Shown: positions 53,294 to 59,599 of the stretch, one piece after another
Layout: each line of letters opens with the position of its first letter
How positions within the stretch are numbered: the first letter of the stretch is position 1
Program-made: the position numbers and the translations under genes
Notes under the pieces: model-generated
Told to the model about the DNA's origin: nothing
The model's input: the letters and a program-made list of their open reading frames with translations, nothing else
Database searches by the model: none
Assembly (NCBI GenBank): GCA_039714495.1
Contig: JBDLJD010000004.1
Span: forward strand, 1 to 59,599
DNA: 59,599 bases
DNA from: JAJDNW01 sp039714495
GTDB taxonomy: Bacteria; Desulfobacterota; Desulfobacteria; Desulfobacterales; B30-G6
Direction: 5' to 3'

Positions 53294-54109
53294 TTAGTGC
53301 ATGAGCCCTTGATCTACCAGCAGGCGAATCATAGCCAGGGCGTTTTGGGGTGCCTGGGCCCGGACGTGGTTGTTGAAAAAGAGCAATCCGCTGCAGGTCT
53401 GCCCGGCCATGCGTTCGATCTTTTCTTCGGTCCATTCGTGCAGTTCAGCCTCTGTGTAGTCATAATTGAACTGTTTCTGCATATTGCCGGATCGCCACCC
53501 CCGGGCATTGCGGCCGTGAAAGCGGATGTAGAAAAGGTCCGGACTGGTGACAATGTCAAGCCGCGGGAAAAGCTCTTTAAGACCGGGCGCATCCACCGAC
53601 ACCAGGGCGGTTTGGCGCCGTTCCAGCTCCACATACACCCGTTCGGTTGCCCAGGAGACGTGCCGGAACTCCACGGCCGCCCGCAGCCCGTGGAGCTCAT
53701 CCAGCAGCGCGGCCAGATAGTGCCGGTTTTGGGGTGTCCGCTGGAATGAAGGCGGAAACTGCACCAGCACGGCCGCAAGCTGCCCGGACTGTATGAGGGG
53801 GGCGATGCCGTCCCGGTATTGGGCGGCATGTGTCCGCCACTGGTCCGCGTCGATCTCGTGGGTCAGGTAGCGCGTCAGCTTGGCGGCAAATTGAAAATCC
53901 GATGGGACCTGTTGGCGCATCCGCTCGATGGCCGGCGCCTTGGGCATCTGGTACCAGGTATAGTTCAGTTCGGTAACAGAGAACCGGCGGGTGTATTGCT
54001 GCAGCATCGCCCCCGGCTTCGTGTCCGGGGGGTAAAATCCGGCATCCAGCCATTCCGCATACGAATACCCGCTCGTGCCCACGCGGATGGTGCAGGGGTA
54101 TTTTGACAT
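53294..54109 (-). CDS. DUF72 family protein
   Basis: A 271-aa TIM-barrel-like DUF72 (YecE-type) protein. It opens I-R-V-G-T-S-G-Y-S-Y-A-E-W and has E-L-N-Y-T-W-Y-Q-M-P (usually NxTFY), F-A-A-K-L-T-R-Y-L-T-H and Y-I-R-F-H-G. Function unknown; some members are proposed to bind or process nucleic acid. It lies between lexA and imuB in the SOS block. The 65-bp gap to imuB suggests a joint transcript. Confidence 0.85.
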   Translation of the reverse strand: MSKYPCTIRVGTSGYSYAEWLDAGFYPPDTKPGAMLQQYTRRFSVTELNYTWYQMPKAPAIERMRQQVPSDFQFAAKLTRYLTHEIDADQWRTHAAQYRDGIAPLIQSGQLAAVLVQFPPSFQRTPQNRHYLAALLDELHGLRAAVEFRHVSWATERVYVELERRQTALVSVDAPGLKELFPRLDIVTSPDLFYIRFHGRNARGWRSGNMQKQFNYDYTEAELHEWTEEKIERMAGQTCSGLLFFNNHVRAQAPQNALAMIRLLVDQGLMH

Positions 54110-54114
54110 TTGAT

Positions 54115-54452
54115 ATTTCCTCCCCTTGTCCGAGTTGATCCAAGTAAATGCTTCCTGGTGTCGGGTGTCAGGTTAGCTTCTGGCGGCCAGTAAAAAGTTC
54201 AAAATTCGATGTTCTCATAAATTTGGTCAGATCCGGGTCAAGTCCTGATTAAAAATTGTCACTTTATATGTTGCGTTGCAGTGTTTTGATACTTGATTAT
54301 TGGACATTGAATATTGGTTATTGGATATTCAAAAAGGCAAAGGGCGAATGTCCAATTTCCAATAGCGAATAGCCAATTTCCAAGTGCTTTTTGAGGTACC
54401 GTTTCCTGACCTCTGATCTCCGACCTCCGAAAATCTCCCTACTCCTTACTGC
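54115..54452. repeat. spacer of dispersed simple repeats
   Basis: Contains ggtgtcgggtgtcaggttag, ttggacattgaatattggtt (and the reverse-like tgtccaatttccaatagcg), and tctgatctccgacctccg followed by tccctactccttactgc. All are members of repeat families seen at 12846-13165, 17660-17745 and 26456-26600. Confidence 0.5.
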
Positions 54453-55082
54453 TTACTCCCTACTTAAGCAGCGCTGGAGGCCCACGACCTTGCCCTGGAC
54501 CAGCACTTCGTCGAAGCCGTAGCAAACAGGTTTGTAGCGCGGATTTTCCGGCCGCAGTTCGATGCTGTCGCGGTGCAGGAAAAACCGTTTGACGGTTGCC
54601 TCTTCACCATGGATCAACACAACCACGATCTCTCCGTTTTGAGCATACTGGCGCGGCTCGCAGATGGCCAGGTCGCCGTCCAGAATCCCCGCCCCCTGCA
54701 TCGAATCCCCGCGGATGCGCAGGGCAAAAAGATTTTGCCCGTGGTAGAGGCCGGCATCCAGTACAACACTCCCGGCCCATTCTTCCTGGGCATACATGGG
54801 CAAACCGGCCGTCACCTGCCCCACAATTGGAATCTCGCGCCAGCGCTGGTGACCGGCGGTTTCACGCGCACGGTTCAGGATGTGAATCGTCCGGCTGTAG
54901 CGCCCCTCCCGCTTGACATACCCCTTGTCCTCCAGGATCCGCAGGCTCTGGGCGACGGCTGCATGGCTCACCCCCAGGTCGGACGCCGCCTGCCGGAGGC
55001 TCGGCACCTGCCCTTCCCGGTCGATGGCCTGCCGCAGGTGAGCCAGCAGATGCGCCTGTTTGTCGGTCAGTTTGCGTCGCAT
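54453..55082 (-). CDS. lexA: LexA SOS repressor
   Basis: 209 aa from ATG 55082 (RBS GGGAGGAG, 3 bases upstream); a longer frame exists but lacks a ribosome binding site. An N-terminal winged HTH (Q-A-A-S-D-L-G-V-S-H-A-A-V) and a C-terminal S24 self-cleaving domain are complete: cleavage site V-T-A-G-L-P (Ala-Gly), nucleophile G-D-S-M, general base Lys in A-T-V-K-R-F. It represses DNA-damage genes and autocleaves with RecA. It is upstream of the DUF72/imuB/dnaE2 block. Three direct repeats upstream are candidate operators. Confidence 0.92.
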   Translation of the reverse strand: MRRKLTDKQAHLLAHLRQAIDREGQVPSLRQAASDLGVSHAAVAQSLRILEDKGYVKREGRYSRTIHILNRARETAGHQRWREIPIVGQVTAGLPMYAQEEWAGSVVLDAGLYHGQNLFALRIRGDSMQGAGILDGDLAICEPRQYAQNGEIVVVLIHGEEATVKRFFLHRDSIELRPENPRYKPVCYGFDEVLVQGKVVGLQRCLSRE

Positions 55083-55227
55083 GGTCTCCTCCCAAAACAA
55101 ATACACTGGAACGCTGGAGTATTGGGTTCGGTGGCATGCGTTCCATCACTCCAATACGCCATTGATCCCTTTGTGCCTTCGCGTCTTTGTGGCTAAATCA
55201 TTCAACCGGATACAATCATACACCTTC

Positions 55228-55265
55228 AAAAATGTAAACGTCAATGTAAATATTAATGTAAATGA
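55228..55265 (-). promoter_or_regulatory. triple 12-bp direct repeat, candidate lexA operator
   Basis: On the minus strand, TTTACATTAATA, TTTACATTGACG and TTTACATTTTTG follow each other with an exact 12-bp period. They lie ~145-185 bp upstream of the lexA ATG. Direct-repeat LexA sites exist in some proteobacteria (for example GTTC-N7-GTTC). The regular spacing suggests a cooperative protein-binding site. Confidence 0.5.
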
Positions 55266-55340
55266 AATTGTGTTCCACGATTTTATAAAACGCGACACGG
55301 ATGCATTGAAAACAGGACGCAATCATGCCATACAATAAAA

Positions 55341-56945
55341 ATGGCTGCCTCATCGACACATCAGGCGCACAAAAAAAATCCGGCGAGGCGCCGTGATTCG
55401 CTGTTCATCGCACTATATCTCCGCAACTTCGGGGCCAACCTGTTCAGTTTTGCGGCCATCATTCTCCTGAATACGTTCACACCGCTCGACTTTTTCAAGT
55501 TGCGGAAAGGATTCTTTTTTATGCAGGGGGGCTGGATGGTGTTCCTGCTCTTTTTCATACTGACGAACCTGCTGGTGCTGGCCCTTCAGTATTATTTCCA
55601 ACGCCCGATCGCCAGGTATTCAAGCGCCCTGCATCGAGATCTGGAGATAGACGTACCGCTGGAAAACAAGGCGCGGAAACGCTTGCTGAACCTGCCTTTC
55701 ATCATTGCACTGGTCGATTTGACCATGTTTATCATTGTTCCTGTCACCCTCATGTCAACGCTCAACTTCTTCAAGGGCATTCCCATGGGGATGAGCCTGT
55801 TCATACTTTTCAGGACCTTCATGCTCGGGCTGATCGCCGCCTGGCTGTCCTTTTTCCTCATCGAAGACTATGCACGCAACAAACTGGTACCCCTCTTTTT
55901 TCCCAAGGGACGGCTCACATCTACCCCAGGCGTCATACGGCTCTCCATTCTGCGAAGGATCCGGCTGCTCAACATGGCCGGGACGCTGAACCCTTTGGTT
56001 CTTCTGGTCGTGACCGTCGGGTTCATCGCGTGGGAGGTCGAGGGGACGGGCATATCGGCAGCACTTTTGAGCCGAGAGATACTGGTCTTTACCCTGCTGC
56101 TGAGTGCCGTATTCCTGGCTATCGTCATCAAACTGAATTACCTGGTGAGCAACTCGATCATCCAGCCCATCAACAACATGCTCGAGGTCATCGAACAGGT
56201 GAAGGGCAGCGATTTCAATCAGCGGGTGAGGGTTATCTCCAACGACGAAATCGGCATTCTAGGCGACACCGGCAACAATATGATCCGGGGCCTGGCCGAC
56301 CGGAAACACATCCGGGACACCTTTGGGAGATATACCACCCCTGAAATCAGGGACCATATATTGAGCGGTAACGTTCCCGTGGACGGCGAGCTGCGAACCG
56401 CCACCCTGCTCTTTTCAGATCTGCGCGGTTTTACTGCTTACGTGGAGGATAACCCGCCGGCAGAGGTAATCAGAAGCATGCGTGCCTATTTTACGGCCAT
56501 GCAGCGAGCAATCCGGCAGCACAACGGGTTGGTGCTGCAGTATGTGGGGGATGAAATTGAAGCGGTGTTCGGGGTGCCCATCAAGCAGCCCGGGCATGCG
56601 GACAAGGCCGTGCAGGCCGCCCTGGAGATGCGTAAAAGCCTGGACCGGTTGAACGTTCAAAGGACCGACCGGCGGAAACCGCCGTTTGCGCACGGCATCG
56701 GCATCTGCACCGGCCAGGTGTTGGCCGGCATCACGGGAAGTGAAAACCGGCAGTCCTACACCCTGATCGGCAGTACCGTTAATCTGGCATCGAGAATAGA
56801 GGAATTGACCAAGAAGGTGGGCTGCGACATCCTGATCAGTGAAGAAACAGTGGCAGACCTGTCCCAAGTATACCAGCTAAAAGAGGAATATCCACAACCT
56901 GTCAAAGGATATTCGAAGCCGGTTAAGGTGTATCGGCTTTTATGA
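55341..56945 (+). CDS. membrane-anchored adenylate/guanylate cyclase
   Basis: 534 aa. Several hydrophobic helices in residues ~20-270 (six likely TM), then a HAMP-like linker (S-N-S-I-I-Q-P-I-N-N-M-L-E-V-I-E) and a class III cyclase domain. The two metal Asp are visible in L-F-S-D-L-R-G-F and V-G-D-E-I-E-A-V-F-G; N-L-A-S-R-I-E-E carries the conserved Asn/Arg of the transition state. It appears active and makes cAMP or cGMP in response to an unknown signal. Potential source of the ligand for the CNB-hydrogenase at 1719-3584, though the two genes are 52 kb apart. Confidence 0.9.
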   Translation: MAASSTHQAHKKNPARRRDSLFIALYLRNFGANLFSFAAIILLNTFTPLDFFKLRKGFFFMQGGWMVFLLFFILTNLLVLALQYYFQRPIARYSSALHRDLEIDVPLENKARKRLLNLPFIIALVDLTMFIIVPVTLMSTLNFFKGIPMGMSLFILFRTFMLGLIAAWLSFFLIEDYARNKLVPLFFPKGRLTSTPGVIRLSILRRIRLLNMAGTLNPLVLLVVTVGFIAWEVEGTGISAALLSREILVFTLLLSAVFLAIVIKLNYLVSNSIIQPINNMLEVIEQVKGSDFNQRVRVISNDEIGILGDTGNNMIRGLADRKHIRDTFGRYTTPEIRDHILSGNVPVDGELRTATLLFSDLRGFTAYVEDNPPAEVIRSMRAYFTAMQRAIRQHNGLVLQYVGDEIEAVFGVPIKQPGHADKAVQAALEMRKSLDRLNVQRTDRRKPPFAHGIGICTGQVLAGITGSENRQSYTLIGSTVNLASRIEELTKKVGCDILISEETVADLSQVYQLKEEYPQPVKGYSKPVKVYRLL

Positions 56946-56996
56946 AGCTGTCAGTTCCCTCAGGAGTGTAGCGGGGAATTGATTATCGGTAAATAT

Positions 56997-57043
56997 AAAA
57001 AGCCGTCTGTAATTTCCAATGGGAAATTACAGACGGCTTTTTT
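56997..57043 (+). terminator. strong terminator of the cyclase gene
   Basis: AAAAAGCCGTCTGTAATTTCC (56997-57017 contains 21 nt; arms shown in part) pairs perfectly with 57022-57042 around the loop AATG; the T-run TTTTTT ends at 57043. The A-run at the other end lets it work in both directions. Confidence 0.8.
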
Positions 57044-57048
57044 ATCAA

Positions 57049-57090
57049 AAAACAAATTCGTTCGCTCCCTTCAGCGAACGAATTTGTTTT
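57049..57090 (-). terminator. terminator of the HU gene
   Basis: AAAACAAATTCGTTCGCT (57049-57066), loop CCCTTC, and the complement 57073-57090: 18 perfect pairs. Its left end is an A-run, which is a T-run on the minus strand. It overlaps the HU stop codon by two bases. Confidence 0.75.
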
Positions 57091-57361
57091 ATACGGAGTC
57101 CAGCAGTTTTTTCCCGGCGGTAAACTTAACGACATTCTTGCCTTTGATCTTGATGACTTCGCCGGTCTGAGGATTGCGGCCTTTACGGGTCTTGCGGTAG
57201 ACTTTCTTGAAAGTTCCGAAGCCCACCAGGGTTACCTTGCCGTTTCTTTTCTTGAGGGCCTTGGTAACACCCGTCATAAAAGATGCCAGCGAAGCAGCAG
57301 CGGCAGTTTTGGAAATACCGGCATCCTTGGCCATCTGTTCAATCAGTTCTGCTTTTGTCAT
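57089..57361 (-). CDS. hup: HU-family nucleoid protein
   Basis: A 90-aa histone-like DNA-binding protein. It starts M-T-K-A-E-L-I-E-Q-M-A and has the HU/IHF signature G-F-G-T-F-K-K-V-Y-R-K-T-R-K-G-R-N-P-Q-T-G-E, including the Arg-Asn-Pro tip of the beta arm, which intercalates in DNA. Length is standard. A strong RBS (AGGAGGAGAAC) precedes the ATG. It is flanked by two strong terminators and is monocistronic. Confidence 0.93.
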   Translation of the reverse strand: MTKAELIEQMAKDAGISKTAAAASLASFMTGVTKALKKRNGKVTLVGFGTFKKVYRKTRKGRNPQTGEVIKIKGKNVVKFTAGKKLLDSV

Positions 57362-57763
57362 GTTCTCCTCCTGATAAAAAAAGTGAAATTGAAAAAAATG
57401 AATTTTCGGGCAGGCGATGCAGCCGCTGCCCTTCCTAATGTGTAAGGGGTCTTTATTTGATACGGACCGGCCTCATGGGTGCAATGCGAAATATAGCAAT
57501 TTTTTTAACTTGTCAAGAAGTAAAACCGCATTCGATACCGTTTTAGAGGGACGCGCCCCTTAAATGCCCTATTACTGCTGGTATTGTTGCCCAAGTGCAA
57601 ACAACATTTTTCTACCCCTTTTCCTGTTGACAGTCCAAATAACTCTTCTTAACTTGAGTCATCGTCAAAGTTGCCGCCCCAGTGGAACCCCTTGTTTTTT
57701 TCACGAGACCGGCAAATACAAGGAATTTAAAACGTTTACTTCAGGTTTTGAAAGTAGAACCCT
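57362..57763. other. divergent gap between hup and RACo-like gene
   Basis: About 400 bp. It should contain both promoters. Nothing palindromic or repetitive stands out apart from AT-rich runs near 57375-57405 and 57480-57530. Confidence 0.4.
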
Positions 57764-59398
57764 ATGAATACAAACAAGTGCAAAATCACCATCCAATCGG
57801 AAGACCGTACGATTTCAGTTGAACCGGGCCAGACCCTCCTCGAAGCCTTGGTGGGAGCGGGTGTGCTGCTACGGGCAGACTGCGGCGGCCGTGGTCGTTG
57901 CGGTAAATGCAAAATCCGGATCATTGCGCCCGAAAATGTGAACAGCGGAGACGACCTTCCCGAATCCGGTGTCCTAACCCAACAGGAGATAGAGAATGGA
58001 TACCGTTTGGGATGCCGCGTGGACGTCTTGGGAGACATGATTGTCGATATTCCCGAATCTTCGATGCTGACGCCCGAAGTGGCCCAGAAAGGCCCCACCA
58101 CCCTGCCGGATACAATCCCGGTTTCCCGGGCGCCATCCGCTCCCTACGGCATTGCTGTGGACCTGGGTACCACCACCATCGCACTTTACCTTTGCGACCT
58201 GAATGAAGGCAGGGTTGCCGCCTCAATATCCTTGAGGAACCCGCAGGTATTGCTGGGCGACGATGTCATGAGTCGGATTACGGCCGTGTCTCAAACCCCG
58301 GGCACCTTGAAACGCCTGCAGAAAATGGCTGTCAAAGCCATGGAGTGGGGCGTCGGCTCACTTTGCCGATCATCAGATGTCGATCCCCACACCATTGCGA
58401 CCATGGTCATCGTGGGCAACAGCACCATGATCCACATGTTTCTGGGCGAAGACCCCTCCTCCATTGGTGTGTTCCCTTATGAACCGCTGTTCAAGGAGGA
58501 AAGGTGCGTAGCAGCAGGCAGCCTTGGGCTGACGTTCAACCCTGTTGCGGAAGTTCGTACGCTGCCGCTTATTTCCGGATTTCTTGGGGCCGATATCGTC
58601 AGCGCAACACTGGCGGTCAACCTGGGCCAAAAGGCTGAAGGAACCCTGTTGGCGGATGTGGGCACCAACGGCGAAATCATTTTCCTCGGCAAGCACGGGT
58701 TTTCAGCTACTTCGTGTGCCACAGGGCCGGCCTTTGAAGGCGCCTCCATCCGCCACGGCATGCATGCTGTCTCAGGGGCCATCGACGCGATCAAAGTGGA
58801 TGCACAGACCGGAAAGGCGGTCTGCTCCGTTATTCAGAAAAATCCCAAACAACCCAAGAAAGTGTCCGGATTGTGCGGGTCAGGGGTGGTGAGTGCTGTG
58901 GCTGAACTCTGTCGGGCCGGCCTGATATTGAACGACGGGCGCTTCAACACGGAGGCAGCTCCGGATCTATTTCAGTATGAAGATGAATTGCCTGAATATA
59001 TTCTCGCGCCAGGCGAGGAAACCCTGTCAGGAAATGCTGTCACCCTGGCGCAGAGGGATATCCGTGCCATTCAGCTGGCCAAGGGAGCCCTCTACGCAGG
59101 CATACAGATGCTCTGCACTGAAAAAGGCTATGAAGGTCCTTCCCGTTTATTGATTGCCGGCGCCTTTGGCAGTTACATCGAAAAGGAAGACGCGCTGACC
59201 ATCGGCATGTTCCCTGCCCTGGCTTCAGAAGAGATCGAAATCGTAGGCAACGCTGCCGGCGCAGGAGCGGTGCTGACCCTGTTCGACGACAACTACCGTA
59301 AAAAGGCCCGGGAGCTGGTGCAGGAAACAGAAGTCCTTGAGCTGGCGCTGCACCCCGATTTTCAGGATATCTTCATCAAGTCGTTAGCGTTCCCATAA
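57764..59398 (+). CDS. RACo-like corrinoid-activating ATPase with 2Fe-2S domain
   Basis: A 544-aa protein. Residues ~1-90 are a plant-type ferredoxin domain with C-G-G-R-G-R-C-G-K-C (C-x5-C-x2-C; the fourth Cys is in G-C-R-V-D-V-L). The rest is the ASKHA ATPase module: G-I-A-V-D-L-G-T-T-T-I-A-L, D-V-G-T-N-G-E-I-I, C-G-S-G-V-V and A-G-A-F-G-S-Y-I. RACo proteins use ATP to drive reduction of inactive Co(II) corrinoid proteins, as in acetyl-CoA pathway and O-demethylation. No methyltransferase gene is adjacent. The paralogue at 9506-11077 lacks the 2Fe-2S domain. Confidence 0.9.
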   Translation: MNTNKCKITIQSEDRTISVEPGQTLLEALVGAGVLLRADCGGRGRCGKCKIRIIAPENVNSGDDLPESGVLTQQEIENGYRLGCRVDVLGDMIVDIPESSMLTPEVAQKGPTTLPDTIPVSRAPSAPYGIAVDLGTTTIALYLCDLNEGRVAASISLRNPQVLLGDDVMSRITAVSQTPGTLKRLQKMAVKAMEWGVGSLCRSSDVDPHTIATMVIVGNSTMIHMFLGEDPSSIGVFPYEPLFKEERCVAAGSLGLTFNPVAEVRTLPLISGFLGADIVSATLAVNLGQKAEGTLLADVGTNGEIIFLGKHGFSATSCATGPAFEGASIRHGMHAVSGAIDAIKVDAQTGKAVCSVIQKNPKQPKKVSGLCGSGVVSAVAELCRAGLILNDGRFNTEAAPDLFQYEDELPEYILAPGEETLSGNAVTLAQRDIRAIQLAKGALYAGIQMLCTEKGYEGPSRLLIAGAFGSYIEKEDALTIGMFPALASEEIEIVGNAAGAGAVLTLFDDNYRKKARELVQETEVLELALHPDFQDIFIKSLAFP

Positions 59399-59423
59399 AC
59401 TTCCATGGTAATTTATTATCTGT

Positions 59424-59470
59424 ATTCTTGATAAGTAGCTGAAGGAAGTTTTTCTATACTTATCAAGGAT
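59424..59470 (+). terminator. putative terminator of the RACo-like gene
   Basis: CTTGATAAGTA (59427-59437) and TACTTATCAAG (59457-59467) make an 11-bp perfect stem, extended with one mismatch to 14 bp (59424-59470); the 19-nt loop contains a T-run. There is no strong T-run after the stem, so this is only a likely terminator. Confidence 0.45.
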
Positions 59471-59599
59471 TCAAGGGGTCCAGGGGCCGAGGGGCCAAGT
59501 GAAAACAACCTACTGTTCGTTGTTAGCTGTTGGCCGACAATCATCTATGAGCCACCAGCTACCAACGAAAATCAACCCTTGAAACCTCGGCCCCTTGAC
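59471..59599. repeat. dispersed simple repeat at window end
   Basis: tccaggggccgaggggccaa followed by ttgttagctgttggccgaca; the latter resembles 51779-51802. The end of the window is similar to its own start of this tract (ggccccttgac vs aaggggtcc), so the repeat probably continues beyond the edge. Confidence 0.4.

Overview
The window looks like a chromosomal segment of an anaerobic Desulfobacterota (deltaproteobacterial, Desulfobacterales-like) bacterium. This is inferred from gene content only: a CooC-type CO-dehydrogenase maturation ATPase, two RACo-like corrinoid-activator ATPases, an AOR-family tungsten oxidoreductase with its own ferredoxin, an Mvh-like NiFe hydrogenase, anaerobic UbiD/UbiX chemistry and a TAXI-TRAP importer. 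No rRNA, tRNA, CRISPR array or intact insertion sequence was recognised by eye.

Layout. (1) 0.4-3.6 kb, minus: a two-gene NiFe hydrogenase. Its small subunit carries two N-terminal cyclic-nucleotide-binding domains, and its large subunit ends exactly at the last cluster-ligand His. Diverged ~100-bp direct repeats flank the pair. (2) 4-9.5 kb: a STAS-like protein, a lipoprotein, a giant MalT-like regulator with a BTAD domain, and an integrase remnant. (3) 9.5-17.7 kb: RACo-like / MBL-fold / PrmA-like genes, acuB/acuC-like genes, cooC, an acyl-CoA dehydrogenase and a phasin-like protein. (4) 17.8-23.4 kb: UbiB-family kinase converging on, and overlapping, a large secreted cadherin/Ig-like protein. 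(5) 24-28.2 kb: AOR plus a four-cluster ferredoxin, a short zinc-ribbon protein and a nucleotidyltransferase. (6) 28.2-31.7 kb: an outer-membrane barrel, an AbiE-type toxin-antitoxin pair with a palindromic operator over its promoter, and gene fragments.

(7) 31.8-45.9 kb is the most distinctive metabolic region. An LpdD-like protein and UbiX (plus strand) lie next to a long minus-strand operon: UbiD decarboxylase, FAD oxidoreductase, aconitase-X large and small subunits, TAXI binding protein, fused TRAP permease, AMP-forming acyl-CoA ligase, a second FAD oxidoreductase, and a frameshifted enoyl-CoA hydratase stub. A divergent sigma-54 activator, an 11-bp-arm palindrome and a -24/-12 type promoter lie at its head. 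AcnX followed by UbiD is the dehydration/decarboxylation logic of the archaeal modified mevalonate pathway, here apparently placed in an inducible uptake/catabolic operon.

(8) 46-55.1 kb, minus: an SOS/mutagenesis block of a PD-(D/E)XK-XPD-like helicase, DnaE2, ImuB-like inactive Y-polymerase, DUF72 protein and LexA; imuA is not present. Two intergenic gaps here hold tandem 18-bp units that each form a 4-bp stem closed by a GAA triloop, with compensating stem changes. Three 12-bp-spaced TTTACATT repeats lie upstream of lexA. (9) 55.3-59.6 kb: a membrane adenylate/guanylate cyclase, HU, and a second RACo-like protein with a 2Fe-2S domain. The cyclase is a conceivable source of ligand for the CNB-hydrogenase, but that link is speculative.

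Many intergenic gaps contain simple dispersed repeats, and one contains a BIME-like pair of GTAG-hairpins.
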